The notes: generated by a model not told the origin, from the letters alone. 64,000 nt of DNA from Streptomyces sp. NBC_01244 (GCF_035987325.1 NZ_CP108488.1:1736001-1800000); one strand, 5' to 3'; shown: positions 27,358 through 36,624, counted from the stretch's first letter. Program-made: numbers and translations.

Positions 27358-27789
27358 ATGAAACGTCTCCCGATCGCCGCGGCCCTGGGCGCGGCCACGG
27401 CCCTGTTCCTCACGTCTTGTTCCTCCGACGACCCGAGCCCCAAGGAGCAGGCGACCCAGGCCGCCTCCGAGCTCTGCACCGGTCTCTCCACCCTGAAGGC
27501 GGACCAGGCCGAGCTGGCGGCGCTGGACCCGGCTTCCGCGACGAAGGGCCAGATCAAGGACGCCGTCGACGCGATCCAGCAGGACTGGGACAACGTCTCC
27601 TCCTCGCTGAAGGACCTGGAATCCGCGAAGAGGTCGGCGGTGGGATCCGCGGTGGGCGATCTCAAGTCCGGCTTCGGGAACCTTCCGGGGGACACCACCG
27701 GATCCGAGGCCCTGACCCAACTGAAGCCCCAGATCCAGAAGTTCGACGAGACCCTCGTCGCGGCCTCGGTCGGTGTCACGTGCCCCTGA
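27358..27789 (+). CDS. Secreted lipoprotein, function unknown
   Basis: A 143-residue protein. ATG 27358 follows GGGAAGG at 6 nt. The signal peptide ends in a lipobox LFLTSC, so the mature protein would begin with a lipidated Cys. The mature part is helical and charged (KEQATQAASELCTGLSTLK, IKDAVDAIQQDWDNV) and ends SVGVTCP. No named family recognised. Its stop lies inside the start of the next lipoprotein gene. Confidence 0.8.
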   Translation: MKRLPIAAALGAATALFLTSCSSDDPSPKEQATQAASELCTGLSTLKADQAELAALDPASATKGQIKDAVDAIQQDWDNVSSSLKDLESAKRSAVGSAVGDLKSGFGNLPGDTTGSEALTQLKPQIQKFDETLVAASVGVTCP

Positions 27790-28271
27790 CCCCCACGAGG
27801 ATCCGCGGCGCCTGCGGCGCCCTGCTCGCAGCGGCCGTACTCGCCACGACGGCCGGCTGTTCCGACTCCGACGGGAACGCTTCGGCCGGGGTGTCGAAGG
27901 CGGCCTCGGCCGCCGCCTCGGTCCAGTCACAGGCCGCCGACGCGGTCGACTCGGCCACCGCGGCCGCGAAGAAGAAGCTGGACGAGGTCAAGGACGGTGT
28001 CGACGCCAAGGACGCGGTGACGCTCGGCAGCGTCGGCACCGACGACGACGGGCTGTCGGCGGTGACGGTCACGGCCCGCAACACCGACGGCGGGGCGAAA
28101 TCCTTCGCCGTCCAGGTCGACTACAAGGACGCCTCCGGCAATCCGCTGGACACGGTGGTCGTCACCGTCTCCGACGTGCCCGCCGGCCAGTCCAAGGACG
28201 CGACCGCACGCAGCACCCACAAGCTCTCGGGCGAGGTGCGCGCCACCCTCGGCACCGCGCTCAGGTACTGA
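27780..28271 (+). CDS. Secreted lipoprotein with FxLYD-like domain
   Basis: A 163-residue protein. GTG 27780 overlaps the previous gene by 10 bp, so the two are translationally coupled. The signal peptide ends in TTAGC, a lipobox. The mature part has a helical Ala/Lys-rich stalk (residues about 40-75) and a C-terminal beta domain (SAVTVTARNTDG, FAVQVDYKDASGN, TVSDVPAGQSKDA) resembling the FxLYD fold. Presumably it sits on the outer face of the membrane with its neighbour. Confidence 0.75.
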   Translation: MPLTPTRIRGACGALLAAAVLATTAGCSDSDGNASAGVSKAASAAASVQSQAADAVDSATAAAKKKLDEVKDGVDAKDAVTLGSVGTDDDGLSAVTVTARNTDGGAKSFAVQVDYKDASGNPLDTVVVTVSDVPAGQSKDATARSTHKLSGEVRATLGTALRY

Positions 28272-28285
28272 CCCCGCTCGCCGCA

Positions 28286-28343
28286 CGCCCCGTCCGACCC
28301 CCGCGCCGCGCCCCCGGCCGCGGCGGGCCGGGCGGGGCGTTTC
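28286..28343 (+). terminator. Terminator after the lipoprotein pair
   Basis: ACGCCCCGTCCGACCC (from 28286) pairs with GGGCCGGGCGGGGCGT (28326-28341) with two mismatches, followed by TTT. It lies 14 bp after the second lipoprotein stop. Confidence 0.55.
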
Positions 28344-28419
28344 GCGTTCCCACCGGAAGGGACCTTCGGCCCGGCAGGGGCGTGCGGGCCGTGCGGGAGC
28401 GCCGACGGACCGTCGAGGG

Positions 28420-28626
28420 GTGGAGAGAGAGGTCTCGCTACGCGGAGGTGCGGCTCAGAACGCGGCGGAGGACGAGGCGCAACCGCCGAGGAGCAGGGAC
28501 CGCCTGAACCCCCTGACGGAGGATCAGGTCAAGTCCACCGTGGGGAACCGGAAGCTGACGGCGCCGACCCTCCTCGCCGCGTCCCTGGGCACCTTCGTCC
28601 TCGTCAAGAAGAAGGGATGGCTCTAG
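28420..28626 (+). CDS. Small tail-anchored membrane protein candidate, 68 aa
   Basis: GTG 28420 opens a 68-codon frame with strong third-position G/C bias. The first 45 residues are polar (DRLNPLTEDQVKSTVGNRK), followed by a hydrophobic helix LLAASLGTFVLV and a basic end KKKGWL. Its TAG shares the tetramer CTAG with the stop of the convergent peptidase gene. No clear Shine-Dalgarno sequence and no family recognised, so this is a moderate call. Confidence 0.5.
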   Translation: MEREVSLRGGAAQNAAEDEAQPPRSRDRLNPLTEDQVKSTVGNRKLTAPTLLAASLGTFVLVKKKGWL

Positions 28627-29960
28627 GCGGCCGGGGGCGGCGCGGGCAGCGGCGGGAGGGCCGGCTCGGACAGCCAGGCCGCGAACAGGTCGTCCAGCGG
28701 TTCGAGCGCGTAGCGCGAGGCGTGCGCGATGAAGCCCGCCGTGGTGACCACTGCGTGGCGGTGCACGGTGGCCCACTCCCGCAGCATGCGGAAGAACGGG
28801 CCGTCGCCCAGTGCGCAGCGGATCGCGTGCACGGCGAGGCCGCCGCGCTGGTAGAGGCGGTCGTCGAACATCAGCTTGCGTCCCGGGTCGGCCAGCAGGA
28901 GGTCCTGCGGCTGCCCGGACAGCAGGCGGTGTGCGGCGGCCGCCAGTTCGTGCGCGGTGCGGCCGCCGGAACGCTCCGACCAGAGCCATTCCGCGTACTT
29001 GGCGAAGCCCTCGTTGAGCCAGATGTGCCGCCAGTCGGCGATGGTCACGCTGTTGCCGAACCACTGGTGCGCGAGCTCGTGGGCGATGAGCCGCTCGGAG
29101 CCGCGTACGCCGTCCACGTGATTGGCGCCGAACAGGGAGAGCCCCTGGGCCTCCACCGGCACGTCCAGCTCCTCGTCGGCGACGACCACCGCGTACTCCC
29201 CGAAGGGGTAGGGGCCGAAAAGCTCCTCGAACAGCGTCATCATCGCGGGCTGCCGCGCGAAGTCCCGGGAGAACCGGGGCAGCAGGTGCGCCGGTACGTG
29301 GGCGCTCTGCGGGATTCCGCCGAGCCCGGGGTCGCCGAGCAGCACCGTCTGGTACATGCCGATGGACAGGCCGACCAGGTAGGTGGAGGTCGGCGCCGGC
29401 TGCTCGTACACCCAGGTGGTGGTGGAGGCCCGGGTCGTCCGCGTGAGCAGCCGGCCGCCGGCCACGACGGTGTAGGCGGAGGGGGTGTTGACCGAGATCT
29501 GGTACGAGGCCTTGTCCGCGGGCCGGTCGTTGCACGGGTACCAGGAGGGCGCACCGACCGGCTGGCTGGCCACGAGCGCGCCGTCGGTCAGTTCCTCCCA
29601 GCCGAGTCCGCCCCAGGGGCTGCGCACCGGGGTGGGGTTGCCCGCCCAGTGCACCTCCACGGTGAAGGCGGCGCCGGCGGGCAGCGGCTTGGGCGGCCGG
29701 ATGCGGAGTTTGCCGCCCCGGTGGCTGTAGTGCGGCGCCCTGCCGTTGACCAGGACCCGGCCTATTTTGAACTCGGCCAGGTTGAGGTGGAACTCGGTGA
29801 GCGGAGCCCGCCCGGCGATGGCGCTGAGCCGGGCCGTCCCGGCGAGCCGGTTGGGGCCGGGACGGTACTCCAGAGCGAGTTCGTACCGGTGCACGCGGTA
29901 ACGGGGGTCGCCGTTGGCCGGAAAGTACGGGTCCGATGCCGCTGTCTTCTGGCCGTTCAC
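28623..29960 (-). CDS. M1-family zinc metallopeptidase
   Basis: A 445-residue protein with the gluzincin motif HELAHQWFGN and the third zinc ligand Glu in LNEGFAKYAEW about 19 residues on. The N-terminal beta domain is typical of M1 (YELALEYRPGPNRLAGTA). It is shorter than classical aminopeptidase N because the C-terminal helical domain is missing. No signal peptide is visible. It starts 73 bp after the Pls-like NRPS gene on the same strand, so the two are probably one transcript. In that setting it may trim or degrade the NRPS product; epsilon-poly-lysine producers are known to carry zinc exopeptidases that degrade the polymer. Confidence 0.9.
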   Translation of the reverse strand: MNGQKTAASDPYFPANGDPRYRVHRYELALEYRPGPNRLAGTARLSAIAGRAPLTEFHLNLAEFKIGRVLVNGRAPHYSHRGGKLRIRPPKPLPAGAAFTVEVHWAGNPTPVRSPWGGLGWEELTDGALVASQPVGAPSWYPCNDRPADKASYQISVNTPSAYTVVAGGRLLTRTTRASTTTWVYEQPAPTSTYLVGLSIGMYQTVLLGDPGLGGIPQSAHVPAHLLPRFSRDFARQPAMMTLFEELFGPYPFGEYAVVVADEELDVPVEAQGLSLFGANHVDGVRGSERLIAHELAHQWFGNSVTIADWRHIWLNEGFAKYAEWLWSERSGGRTAHELAAAAHRLLSGQPQDLLLADPGRKLMFDDRLYQRGGLAVHAIRCALGDGPFFRMLREWATVHRHAVVTTAGFIAHASRYALEPLDDLFAAWLSEPALPPLPAPPPAA

Positions 29961-30033
29961 TGCCGCTTCCGCTCCCTGCGTTGTGCTCGTACGACGTGCG
30001 GTGGTGCCGGGCCCGTCCTGTCGGACCCGCCCG

Positions 30034-33000
30034 TCAGGACCGCCACGCCTCGATCGGGTTGCCCAGCCAGCGGGTGTCGGCGGGAACGGATTCCCCGGCC
30101 ATCACGAGGGAGGCCGGACCCAGTGTGCTGCGGGCCCCGACCGTGCTCCCGGGCAGGACGATTCCACCCGGGCCCAGGGTGGCGCCCTCACGGAGGACCA
30201 CAGTATCCGTCCTCAAGATCCGGTCGTGGAAGAGGTGCGTCTGCAACACGCAGCCCCGGTTCACGCTGACCGCGTCGCCCAGGGTGACCAGGTCGGTCTC
30301 GGGCAGCCAGTAGCTCTCGCACCACACGCCGCGGCCGATCCGGGCGCCGAGTCCGCGCAGCCACAGGGACAGCACCGGCGTACCGGGCACGGAGCCGACC
30401 AGCCAGGGCACGGCCAGGACCTCGACGAAGGTGTCGGCCAGTTCGTTACGCCACACGAAGCCGCTCCACAGCGGGTGCTCGCCCGTCCGGTGGCGGCCCA
30501 CCAGCAGCCATTTCGCGGCCGCCGCGACCACGCACGCGGCCACCCCGGCGGCGAGCAGGACCGCTCCGGACAGCAGCGCGGTCCCCCACACCCCGGGCCC
30601 GTCCGCCCCGGCCAGCGCGCAGAACGCCGCCACGGTCACCACGCCCAGCGCGGCCGAGCAGAACACCGGGACGAGCCGGCACAGCTCCACGAGCCCGCGC
30701 GCCCACAGCAGCCGTGCGGGCGGATCGTACGTCCGGCTCTGGTCGGCGCCCGCTGCGGACCTCGGCAGCCGGACCGGCGGCAGGCCCAGGTAGGAGCTGC
30801 CCTTCTTGGCCTTCTTCGGGGTGGCGGAGAGGACGCCGACCAGCCCGTCGTCCGGCACGGAACGGCCCGGCGCGGTCATGCCGGAGTTGCCCAGGAAGGC
30901 CCGTCGGCCGATCTCGGAATGGCCGATCCGCAGCCAGCCGCCGCCCAGCTCGTAGGGGGCGGTCAGGGTGTCGTCGGCGAGGAACGCGCCCTCGCCGACG
31001 GTGGTGAGGCTGGGCAGCGCGAGCACCGTGGACACCTCGGCGCCCCGGCCGATCTTCATGCCGAGGAGCCGCAGCCACACCGGTGTGATCAGTCCGGCGT
31101 ACAGGGGGAAGAGGGTTTCCCGGGAAAGATCCATCAGCTGGGTGACCGTCCAGGCCTGCCAGCCGATCCTGCTGTGCGTCGGATGGACACCCGTGCGCAG
31201 CCCGAGGCTGAGGAGGCGTACGGAGACCAGGAGCAGGGCCGCGTACGCGAACCCGAAGGCGAGCGCCCCCGGCACCACGGCGAGCAGTGCTCCGGCCAGG
31301 GCCCGGCCGAGCCCGGCGTCGGCGGGCACGAACCGGCCGGCCACGAGGAGGGCGGGCAGGGCGGCGAGCACGGGCAGGGAGGTGAGGCAGAAGCCGGCCG
31401 CACCGTAGGCGGCGCGCCAGGGCAGGCCGCGCGGCGGGCGTTCCTTGGGCCAGTTCCGCTTGGCCTTGCCGAGTTTGCCGGCGGGGGCTCCGGCCCAGCG
31501 CTGGCCGGTGGGGATCTGGCCGACGACGGCGGAGCCGGGGGCCACCTCGGCCCGCTTGCCGACGCGGGCGCCGGGGAAGAGGATGCTGCGGGTGCCGACG
31601 ACGGCGCCCGCGCCGACCTTGACGGCGCCGATCTCCAGCCGGTCCCCGTCCAGCCAGTGGCCGGAGAGGTCCACCTCGGACTCCACGGCGCAGCCGCGGC
31701 CGAGTTTGAGCATGCCCGTCACGGGCGGCAGCGAGTGCAGGTCCACCTCGGGGCCGATCTTGGCGCCCAAGGCCCGTGCGTAGCGCTCCAGCCAGGAGCC
31801 GGTGAGCGAGGTGGCGCCGGAGTACTCGGCCAGCCGCTCGGCCGTCCACAGCCGCAGGTGAACGTTTCCGCCGCGCGGGTGGCGCCCCGCCTTGACCCCG
31901 CGCAGCAGCAGGCGGGCGCCGCCGGCCGCGATCGCGAGGCGGCCGGGCGGGCTGAAGAGCAGTGCGGCGCCGGCGGCGACGAGCCACCAGGAGGCGGCCG
32001 GCGCCCACGGATAGGGCCCGAACCAGTGCAGTACGTTGCCCAGGGCGAGCAGCGCCACCGTCCAGCGCAGGCCGACCAGGGTGAAGAGCGGGAGCAGCAG
32101 CAGGGACTGGATCACCTTGGTCCGCGGCGGCACGGGGGCGATGGTCCGGACCGAGCCGTCGTCCTGTGCGGACTTCTCCAGGTGCCGGGCCAGCTTGCGC
32201 AGGGTGGGCTGCTGGTAGATGTCGAGGACGGCCGCGCTCGGGTAGCGGGTGCGCAGCCGGGTGGTGAGCTGGGCGGCGGCGAGGCTGCTGCCGCCGATGG
32301 CGAAGAAGTCGTCGGCGGCGCCGGTGACGGCCACGCCCAGGGTCTCGCTCCACTGCTCGGCGAGCCAGGCCTCGGTGCCGTAGAGCTGCTCGGTGGGGCC
32401 GCTGGTCTCCAGTTCCGGGAGTGGCCAGGGCAGTGCGCCGCGGTCCACCTTGCCGGAGGTGCGGGTGGGCAGTTCCTCGACCGGTGCGAGCAGCGGTACG
32501 AGCGCTGCGGGCAGTTCGGCGCGCAGCCGGGTGACGGCCGCGGCGTGGTCCCATCCCTCCTGGGTGACCAGGTAGCCGACGAGGAGCTGGTTGCCGCTGC
32601 GCGCCGTGCGGACGGCGGCGGCCGCGCCGGCGACCCCGGGCAGGGCCTGGAGGGCCGCGTCCACCTCGCCCAGTTCGATGCGGCGGCCGCCGAGCTTGAT
32701 CTGCTCGTCGCCGCGGCCCAGGAAGACCAGACCCTCCGGCTCCGCTCGGACGAGGTCGCCGCTGCGGTAGGCGCGCTCCCAGCCGAGGGATTCCAGCGGG
32801 GCGTACTTCTCCGCATCCTTCTCGGGGTCGAGGTAGCGGGCCAGGCCGACGCCGCCGATGACGAGCTGGCCGCTGCCGCCCATGGGCACCGGTTCGCCGG
32901 ATTCGTCGACGACGGCCAGTTCCCAGCCGTTCAGCGGGAGGCCGATGCGGATCGGCTCCTCGCCGGTCAGGAGGGAGGCGCAGGCGACGACGGTGGCCTC

Positions 33001-33999
33001 GGTGGGGCCGTAGGTGTTCCAGACCTCGCGGCCCTCGGTGACCAGGCGCTGGGTGAGCTCGGGCGGGCAGGCCTCGCCGCCGAAGATCAGCAGCCGGACC
33101 TCGTTGAGGGCCTCGGGCTCCCACAAGGCGGCCAGGGTCGGCACCGTGGAGACCACGGTGATCTCCTGTTCCGCCAGCCAGGGGCCGAGATCGGCGCCGC
33201 TGCGGACCTGGGAGCGGGGGACGGGGACGAGGCAGGCGCCGTAGCGCCAGGCCAGCCACATCTCCTCGCAGGAGGCGTCGAAGGCCACGGACAGGCCGGC
33301 CATGACCCGGTCGCCGGGGCCGATCGGCTCCTCGGTGAGGAACAGCGCGGCCTCGGCGTCCACGAAGGCGGCGGCGCTGCGGTGGCTGACGGCCACGCCC
33401 TTGGGCTTGCCGGTGGAGCCGGAGGTGAAGATGATCCACGCGTCGTGTTCGGGGCCGGGTCGGGCGGCGGGAGCGTGGGCGGGGCCGGCGCCCTTGCCCG
33501 GTGCGGCGACCTCGATGCGCTGGCCGGCGCCCAGGACGGCCCGTACTCCGGCCTCGCCGAAGACCAGGTCGGCCCGCTCGTCCGGGTCCTCGGCGTCGAC
33601 GGGCACGTAGGCGGCGCCCGCCGCGAGGACCGCCAGGATGCCCGCGTACAGCTCGTTGGTCCCGGACGGCACGCGGACGCCGACCCGGTCGCCGAGGCCC
33701 ACCCCGGCGGCCACGAGGGCCTGGCGCCGGCGTTCCACCTCGGCGGCGAGCGCCCGGTAGGTCAGCCGGGTGGCCCCGTCGTCCAGGGCGAGCTCGTCGG
33801 GGTGCGCCCGTACGGTGGCCTCGAAGACGTCGACGAGGGTGCGCGTCGGGGCGGCGGGTCCGGCGGAGAAGAGGGCCGACTTGCCGGACTCCCCGGGCCC
33901 CTCCCCGGCGTCGGACGCGAGCCCTTCCCCGAGGCCTTCGTCGAGCCCGGTCCCGTCGTCGAGCAGAGTGACTTCACCGTGCTCTGGTGTGGCTGCCAT
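30034..33999 (-). CDS. Pls/PosA-like NRPS: adenylation, thiolation and membrane-embedded tandem C domains
   Basis: A protein of about 1321 residues. ATG 33999 has GCGAGGG upstream. An adenylation domain (about residues 45-500) carries FTSGSTGKPKG, NTYGPTEATV, YRSGD, GDEQIKLGGRRIE and PTRTSGKVDR. A thiolation domain follows with DDFFAIGGSSLAAAQL. The remaining 700 residues have about six membrane helices in three pairs, alternating with left-handed beta-helix-like acyltransferase repeats (VKVGAGAVVGTRS, LREGATLGPGGIV). This A-T-TM architecture is that of epsilon-poly-lysine synthetase and relatives, which polymerise one amino acid through side-chain amide bonds without ordinary condensation domains. 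There is no C or TE domain. The monomer cannot be read with confidence; FDASCEEMW marks the specificity region. Confidence 0.92.
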   Translation of the reverse strand: MAATPEHGEVTLLDDGTGLDEGLGEGLASDAGEGPGESGKSALFSAGPAAPTRTLVDVFEATVRAHPDELALDDGATRLTYRALAAEVERRRQALVAAGVGLGDRVGVRVPSGTNELYAGILAVLAAGAAYVPVDAEDPDERADLVFGEAGVRAVLGAGQRIEVAAPGKGAGPAHAPAARPGPEHDAWIIFTSGSTGKPKGVAVSHRSAAAFVDAEAALFLTEEPIGPGDRVMAGLSVAFDASCEEMWLAWRYGACLVPVPRSQVRSGADLGPWLAEQEITVVSTVPTLAALWEPEALNEVRLLIFGGEACPPELTQRLVTEGREVWNTYGPTEATVVACASLLTGEEPIRIGLPLNGWELAVVDESGEPVPMGGSGQLVIGGVGLARYLDPEKDAEKYAPLESLGWERAYRSGDLVRAEPEGLVFLGRGDEQIKLGGRRIELGEVDAALQALPGVAGAAAAVRTARSGNQLLVGYLVTQEGWDHAAAVTRLRAELPAALVPLLAPVEELPTRTSGKVDRGALPWPLPELETSGPTEQLYGTEAWLAEQWSETLGVAVTGAADDFFAIGGSSLAAAQLTTRLRTRYPSAAVLDIYQQPTLRKLARHLEKSAQDDGSVRTIAPVPPRTKVIQSLLLLPLFTLVGLRWTVALLALGNVLHWFGPYPWAPAASWWLVAAGAALLFSPPGRLAIAAGGARLLLRGVKAGRHPRGGNVHLRLWTAERLAEYSGATSLTGSWLERYARALGAKIGPEVDLHSLPPVTGMLKLGRGCAVESEVDLSGHWLDGDRLEIGAVKVGAGAVVGTRSILFPGARVGKRAEVAPGSAVVGQIPTGQRWAGAPAGKLGKAKRNWPKERPPRGLPWRAAYGAAGFCLTSLPVLAALPALLVAGRFVPADAGLGRALAGALLAVVPGALAFGFAYAALLLVSVRLLSLGLRTGVHPTHSRIGWQAWTVTQLMDLSRETLFPLYAGLITPVWLRLLGMKIGRGAEVSTVLALPSLTTVGEGAFLADDTLTAPYELGGGWLRIGHSEIGRRAFLGNSGMTAPGRSVPDDGLVGVLSATPKKAKKGSSYLGLPPVRLPRSAAGADQSRTYDPPARLLWARGLVELCRLVPVFCSAALGVVTVAAFCALAGADGPGVWGTALLSGAVLLAAGVAACVVAAAAKWLLVGRHRTGEHPLWSGFVWRNELADTFVEVLAVPWLVGSVPGTPVLSLWLRGLGARIGRGVWCESYWLPETDLVTLGDAVSVNRGCVLQTHLFHDRILRTDTVVLREGATLGPGGIVLPGSTVGARSTLGPASLVMAGESVPADTRWLGNPIEAWRS

Positions 34000-34161
34000 C
34001 GGCCCTCGCGTCGTGTTCCCGGAACCCTCCGGGTCGCCGGGCGGAGCCCGGGTCTGCCCAGGTTGTTCCGGTCCAGCGCCAAACAACCCGCCAGTCTAGT
34101 GCGACATCAAGGATTTTCTGGTTCAAGCCTTGCGCATGGCCGGGAAGGGACGGTAAAAGCA

Positions 34162-34197
34162 GCGCGCCGCGGACCGGAAACCCGGTCCGCGGCGCGC
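34162..34197 (-). terminator. Terminator after the GAPDH gene
   Basis: A perfect 16-bp stem (34162-34177 with 34182-34197) and 4-nt loop is followed, reading leftward, by GCTTTTACC. The TTTT tract makes it a conventional intrinsic terminator for the leftward GAPDH gene. Confidence 0.9.
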
Positions 34198-34216
34198 CCG
34201 GTGACCGGGTCCGGCC

Positions 34217-35215
34217 TCAGCGGCTCGCGAGGAGTTCGAGCGTGTCGATGACACGGTTCGAGAAGCCCCACTCGTTGTCGTACCAGGCGACCACCTTGAT
34301 GTGGCGGCCTTCGACGCGGGTGAGCTGCGAGTCGAAGATGGACGAGGCGGGGTTGCCCGTGATGTCGGAGGACACGAGCGGGTCGTCCGAGTACTCCAGC
34401 ACTCCGGCGAGCGGCCCTTCGGCGGCGGCGCGGTAGGCGGCCAGGACGTCCTCGCGGGTCACGTCGCGGGCGACGGTGGTGTTCAGCTCGACGATCGATC
34501 CCACGGGAACGGGGACGCGGATCGAGTCGCCGGAGAGCTTGCCGTCCAGGTTCGGCAGGACCAGGCCGATGGCCTTGGCGGCGCCCGTCGTGGTCGGCAC
34601 GATGTTCACGGCGGCGGCGCGGGCGCGCCGGGGGTCGCGGTGCGGACCGTCCTGCAGGTTCTGCTCCTGCGTGTAGGCGTGCACCGTGGTCATGAAGCCG
34701 TGCTCGATGCCGGCGAGCTCGTCGAGTACGGCCGCCAGCGGCGCGAGCGCGTTGGTCGTGCACGAGGCGTTGGAGACGATCGTGTGCAGGGCCGGGTCGT
34801 AGGAGTCGCTGTTCACCCCGTAGGCGAGGGTGATGTCGGCCCCGTCGGCCGGTGCGCTGACGAGCACCTTCTTGGCTCCCGCGTCGATGTGGGCGCGGGC
34901 GGCCTTCGCGGTGGCGAAGCGGCCGGTGGCCTCCAGCACGATGTCCACGCCGAGCTCGGCCCAGGGCAGTCGCGCCGGCTCGCGCTCGGCGAGCACCTTG
35001 ATGCGGCGGCCGTCGACGACGAGGACGTCCCCGTCCACGGTCACCGGCCGGCCGAGCCGGCCGGACGTGGTGTCGTAGGCGAGCAGCCGCGCGAGGGTGG
35101 TGGGCTCGGTGAGGTCGTTGACGGCGACGACCTCGAGCTTGCTGTCGCGTTCGAGCAGCGCGCGGAGCACGTTGCGGCCGATGCGGCCGAATCCGTTGAT
35201 GGCGATGCGAGTCAT
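34217..35215 (-). CDS. gap: Glyceraldehyde-3-phosphate dehydrogenase, type I
   Basis: A 332-residue cytoplasmic enzyme that oxidises glyceraldehyde 3-phosphate to 1,3-bisphosphoglycerate. ATG 35215 has AGGGAGA upstream. Motifs: NAD-binding INGFGRIGRNVLRA, Asp34 in VNDL (NAD preference), the catalytic SNASCTTN with Cys152, and WYDNEWGFSNR. It is a single-gene unit between the NRPS and a GlxA-type regulator, not in the usual gap-pgk-tpi cluster, so it may be a second copy. Divergence or function of that second copy cannot be judged here. Confidence 0.96.
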   Translation of the reverse strand: MTRIAINGFGRIGRNVLRALLERDSKLEVVAVNDLTEPTTLARLLAYDTTSGRLGRPVTVDGDVLVVDGRRIKVLAEREPARLPWAELGVDIVLEATGRFATAKAARAHIDAGAKKVLVSAPADGADITLAYGVNSDSYDPALHTIVSNASCTTNALAPLAAVLDELAGIEHGFMTTVHAYTQEQNLQDGPHRDPRRARAAAVNIVPTTTGAAKAIGLVLPNLDGKLSGDSIRVPVPVGSIVELNTTVARDVTREDVLAAYRAAAEGPLAGVLEYSDDPLVSSDITGNPASSIFDSQLTRVEGRHIKVVAWYDNEWGFSNRVIDTLELLASR

Positions 35216-35384
35216 GGTGTCTCCCTGTTCCCTGTCCCTTGGGTTCGCCACCAGGTTCGCGTCTCCCGGGCGTCCGCGACAGCGGCGCGATCGCCACGGT
35301 CCGCAAGGATCGCGCCACACGCCGGCGGGGGCTCCGTGCTGTCCGGCGGCAGCTCCGCTTTCAGCGGCTCCGCGCCGTGCCCCG

Positions 35385-36341
35385 TCACTCGCCCCGGGCG
35401 AAGGTGCGCCGGTACTCGCTCGGCGTGGTCCGCAGGATGTGCTGGAAGTGCAGCCGCAGGTTCGCGCCCGTGCCCAGGCCCACGTCCGCGGCGATCTGCT
35501 CCACGCTCCGCTCGGAAAGCTCCAGCAGTTCGCGGGCCACGTCGATGCGGGCGCGCATCACCCACTGCATCGGCGTGTAGCCGGTGTCCTCGGCGAACCG
35601 CCGCGAGAAGGTGCGCGGGGAGACCGCCGCGTGCCGGGCGAGCGTCTCCAGGGTGAGGGGTTCGCCGAGCCGGTGCAGCGCCCACTCGCGGGTGGCGGCG
35701 AACCGCGGGCCGAGCGGCTCGGGCACGCTGCGCCGCACGTACTGCGCCTGCCCGCCGCTGCGGTAGGGGGCCGCGACCAGCCGCCGGGCCGTGTGGTTCG
35801 AGGCGGCCACTCCGAGGTCGCTGCGCAGGACGTGCAGGCACAGGTCGATGCCCGAGGCGGCGCCGGCCGAGGTCAGCACGGAGCCCTCGTCGACGAACAG
35901 GACGTTCTCGTCGACCCGGACCAGCGGCCACTTCGCCGCGAGCGCCCGGGTGTAGTGCCAGTGCGTGGTGGCCCGCTTGCCGTCGAGCAGGCCCGTGGCG
36001 GCGAGCGCGAAGGCTCCCGTGGAGATGGCCGCGAGCCGCGCGCCCCGTTCGTGGGCGGCGATCAGCGCGTCGACGACGGCCCGCGGCGGGTCCTCGCGGT
36101 CGGGGAACCGGTAGCCGGGGACGAAGACGGTGTCGGCCCAGGCCAGGGCTTCGAGGCCGTGGGCGACGGAGTACGACAGGCCCTCACCACCGGTCACCAG
36201 CCCCGGGGCGGCGCCGCACACCCGGACCTCGTAGGGCATGCTCGCGCGGGTCGTGAACACCTGCGCGGGGATGCCGACGTCGAGGGGTTTCGCCCCTTCG
36301 AGGACGAGGACGGCGACGTGGTGGGGGCGGGAGGCTGGCAC
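35385..36341 (-). CDS. GlxA-type AraC-family regulator
   Basis: A regulator of about 318 residues with a DJ-1/PfpI-like N-terminal domain (HHVAVLVLEGAKPLDVG, AISTGAFALAATGLLDG) and a C-terminal AraC-type double helix-turn-helix (LETLARHAAVSPRTFSRRF, ADVGLGTGANLRLHFQ, TTPSEYRRTF). The nucleophile position has STGAF, without a Cys, as is usual in regulators. GTG 36341 is my choice, with GGAAG upstream; a TTG at 36377 is possible. It is divergent from the chitinase gene and could influence it. Confidence 0.9.
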   Translation of the reverse strand: MPASRPHHVAVLVLEGAKPLDVGIPAQVFTTRASMPYEVRVCGAAPGLVTGGEGLSYSVAHGLEALAWADTVFVPGYRFPDREDPPRAVVDALIAAHERGARLAAISTGAFALAATGLLDGKRATTHWHYTRALAAKWPLVRVDENVLFVDEGSVLTSAGAASGIDLCLHVLRSDLGVAASNHTARRLVAAPYRSGGQAQYVRRSVPEPLGPRFAATREWALHRLGEPLTLETLARHAAVSPRTFSRRFAEDTGYTPMQWVMRARIDVARELLELSERSVEQIAADVGLGTGANLRLHFQHILRTTPSEYRRTFARGE

Positions 36342-36423
36342 CGCGTCATGCTTCCGAAGGGGCGGGAGCCTTGTCAAGCACCACGGTTAGTAAACCTTCC
36401 GATTGAGATAACCACCTATCAGT

Positions 36424-36466
36424 TGGTCCAGACCTGTTGACGGCGGTCCTTCCGGAGGATTAGGTT
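36424..36466 (+). promoter_or_regulatory. Chitinase promoter with GGTCCAGACC element
   Basis: TGGTCCAGACCT (36424-36435) matches the 12-bp element found repeated in Streptomyces chitinase promoters; its core GGTCCAGACC (36425-36434) is close to the DasR-type site. A TTGACG (36437-36442) and TAGGTT (36461-36466) with 18-bp spacing follow directly. Only one good copy of the 12-mer is visible instead of the usual two. Confidence 0.7.
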
Positions 36467-36624
36467 CCCGGCCACGAAGCGGATACGACGTCAACTCCCC
36501 ACGCCCGCCCGGTCACAGGGCCCCACCCACGGGCCCGCCGCCCCGTCCCCACGCGTCCCCGGCAGGCCGCACGCCCACGCTTCGCGCTCCACGCCGTCCC
36601 CCCACTCCCACTGGAGGCACTTCC

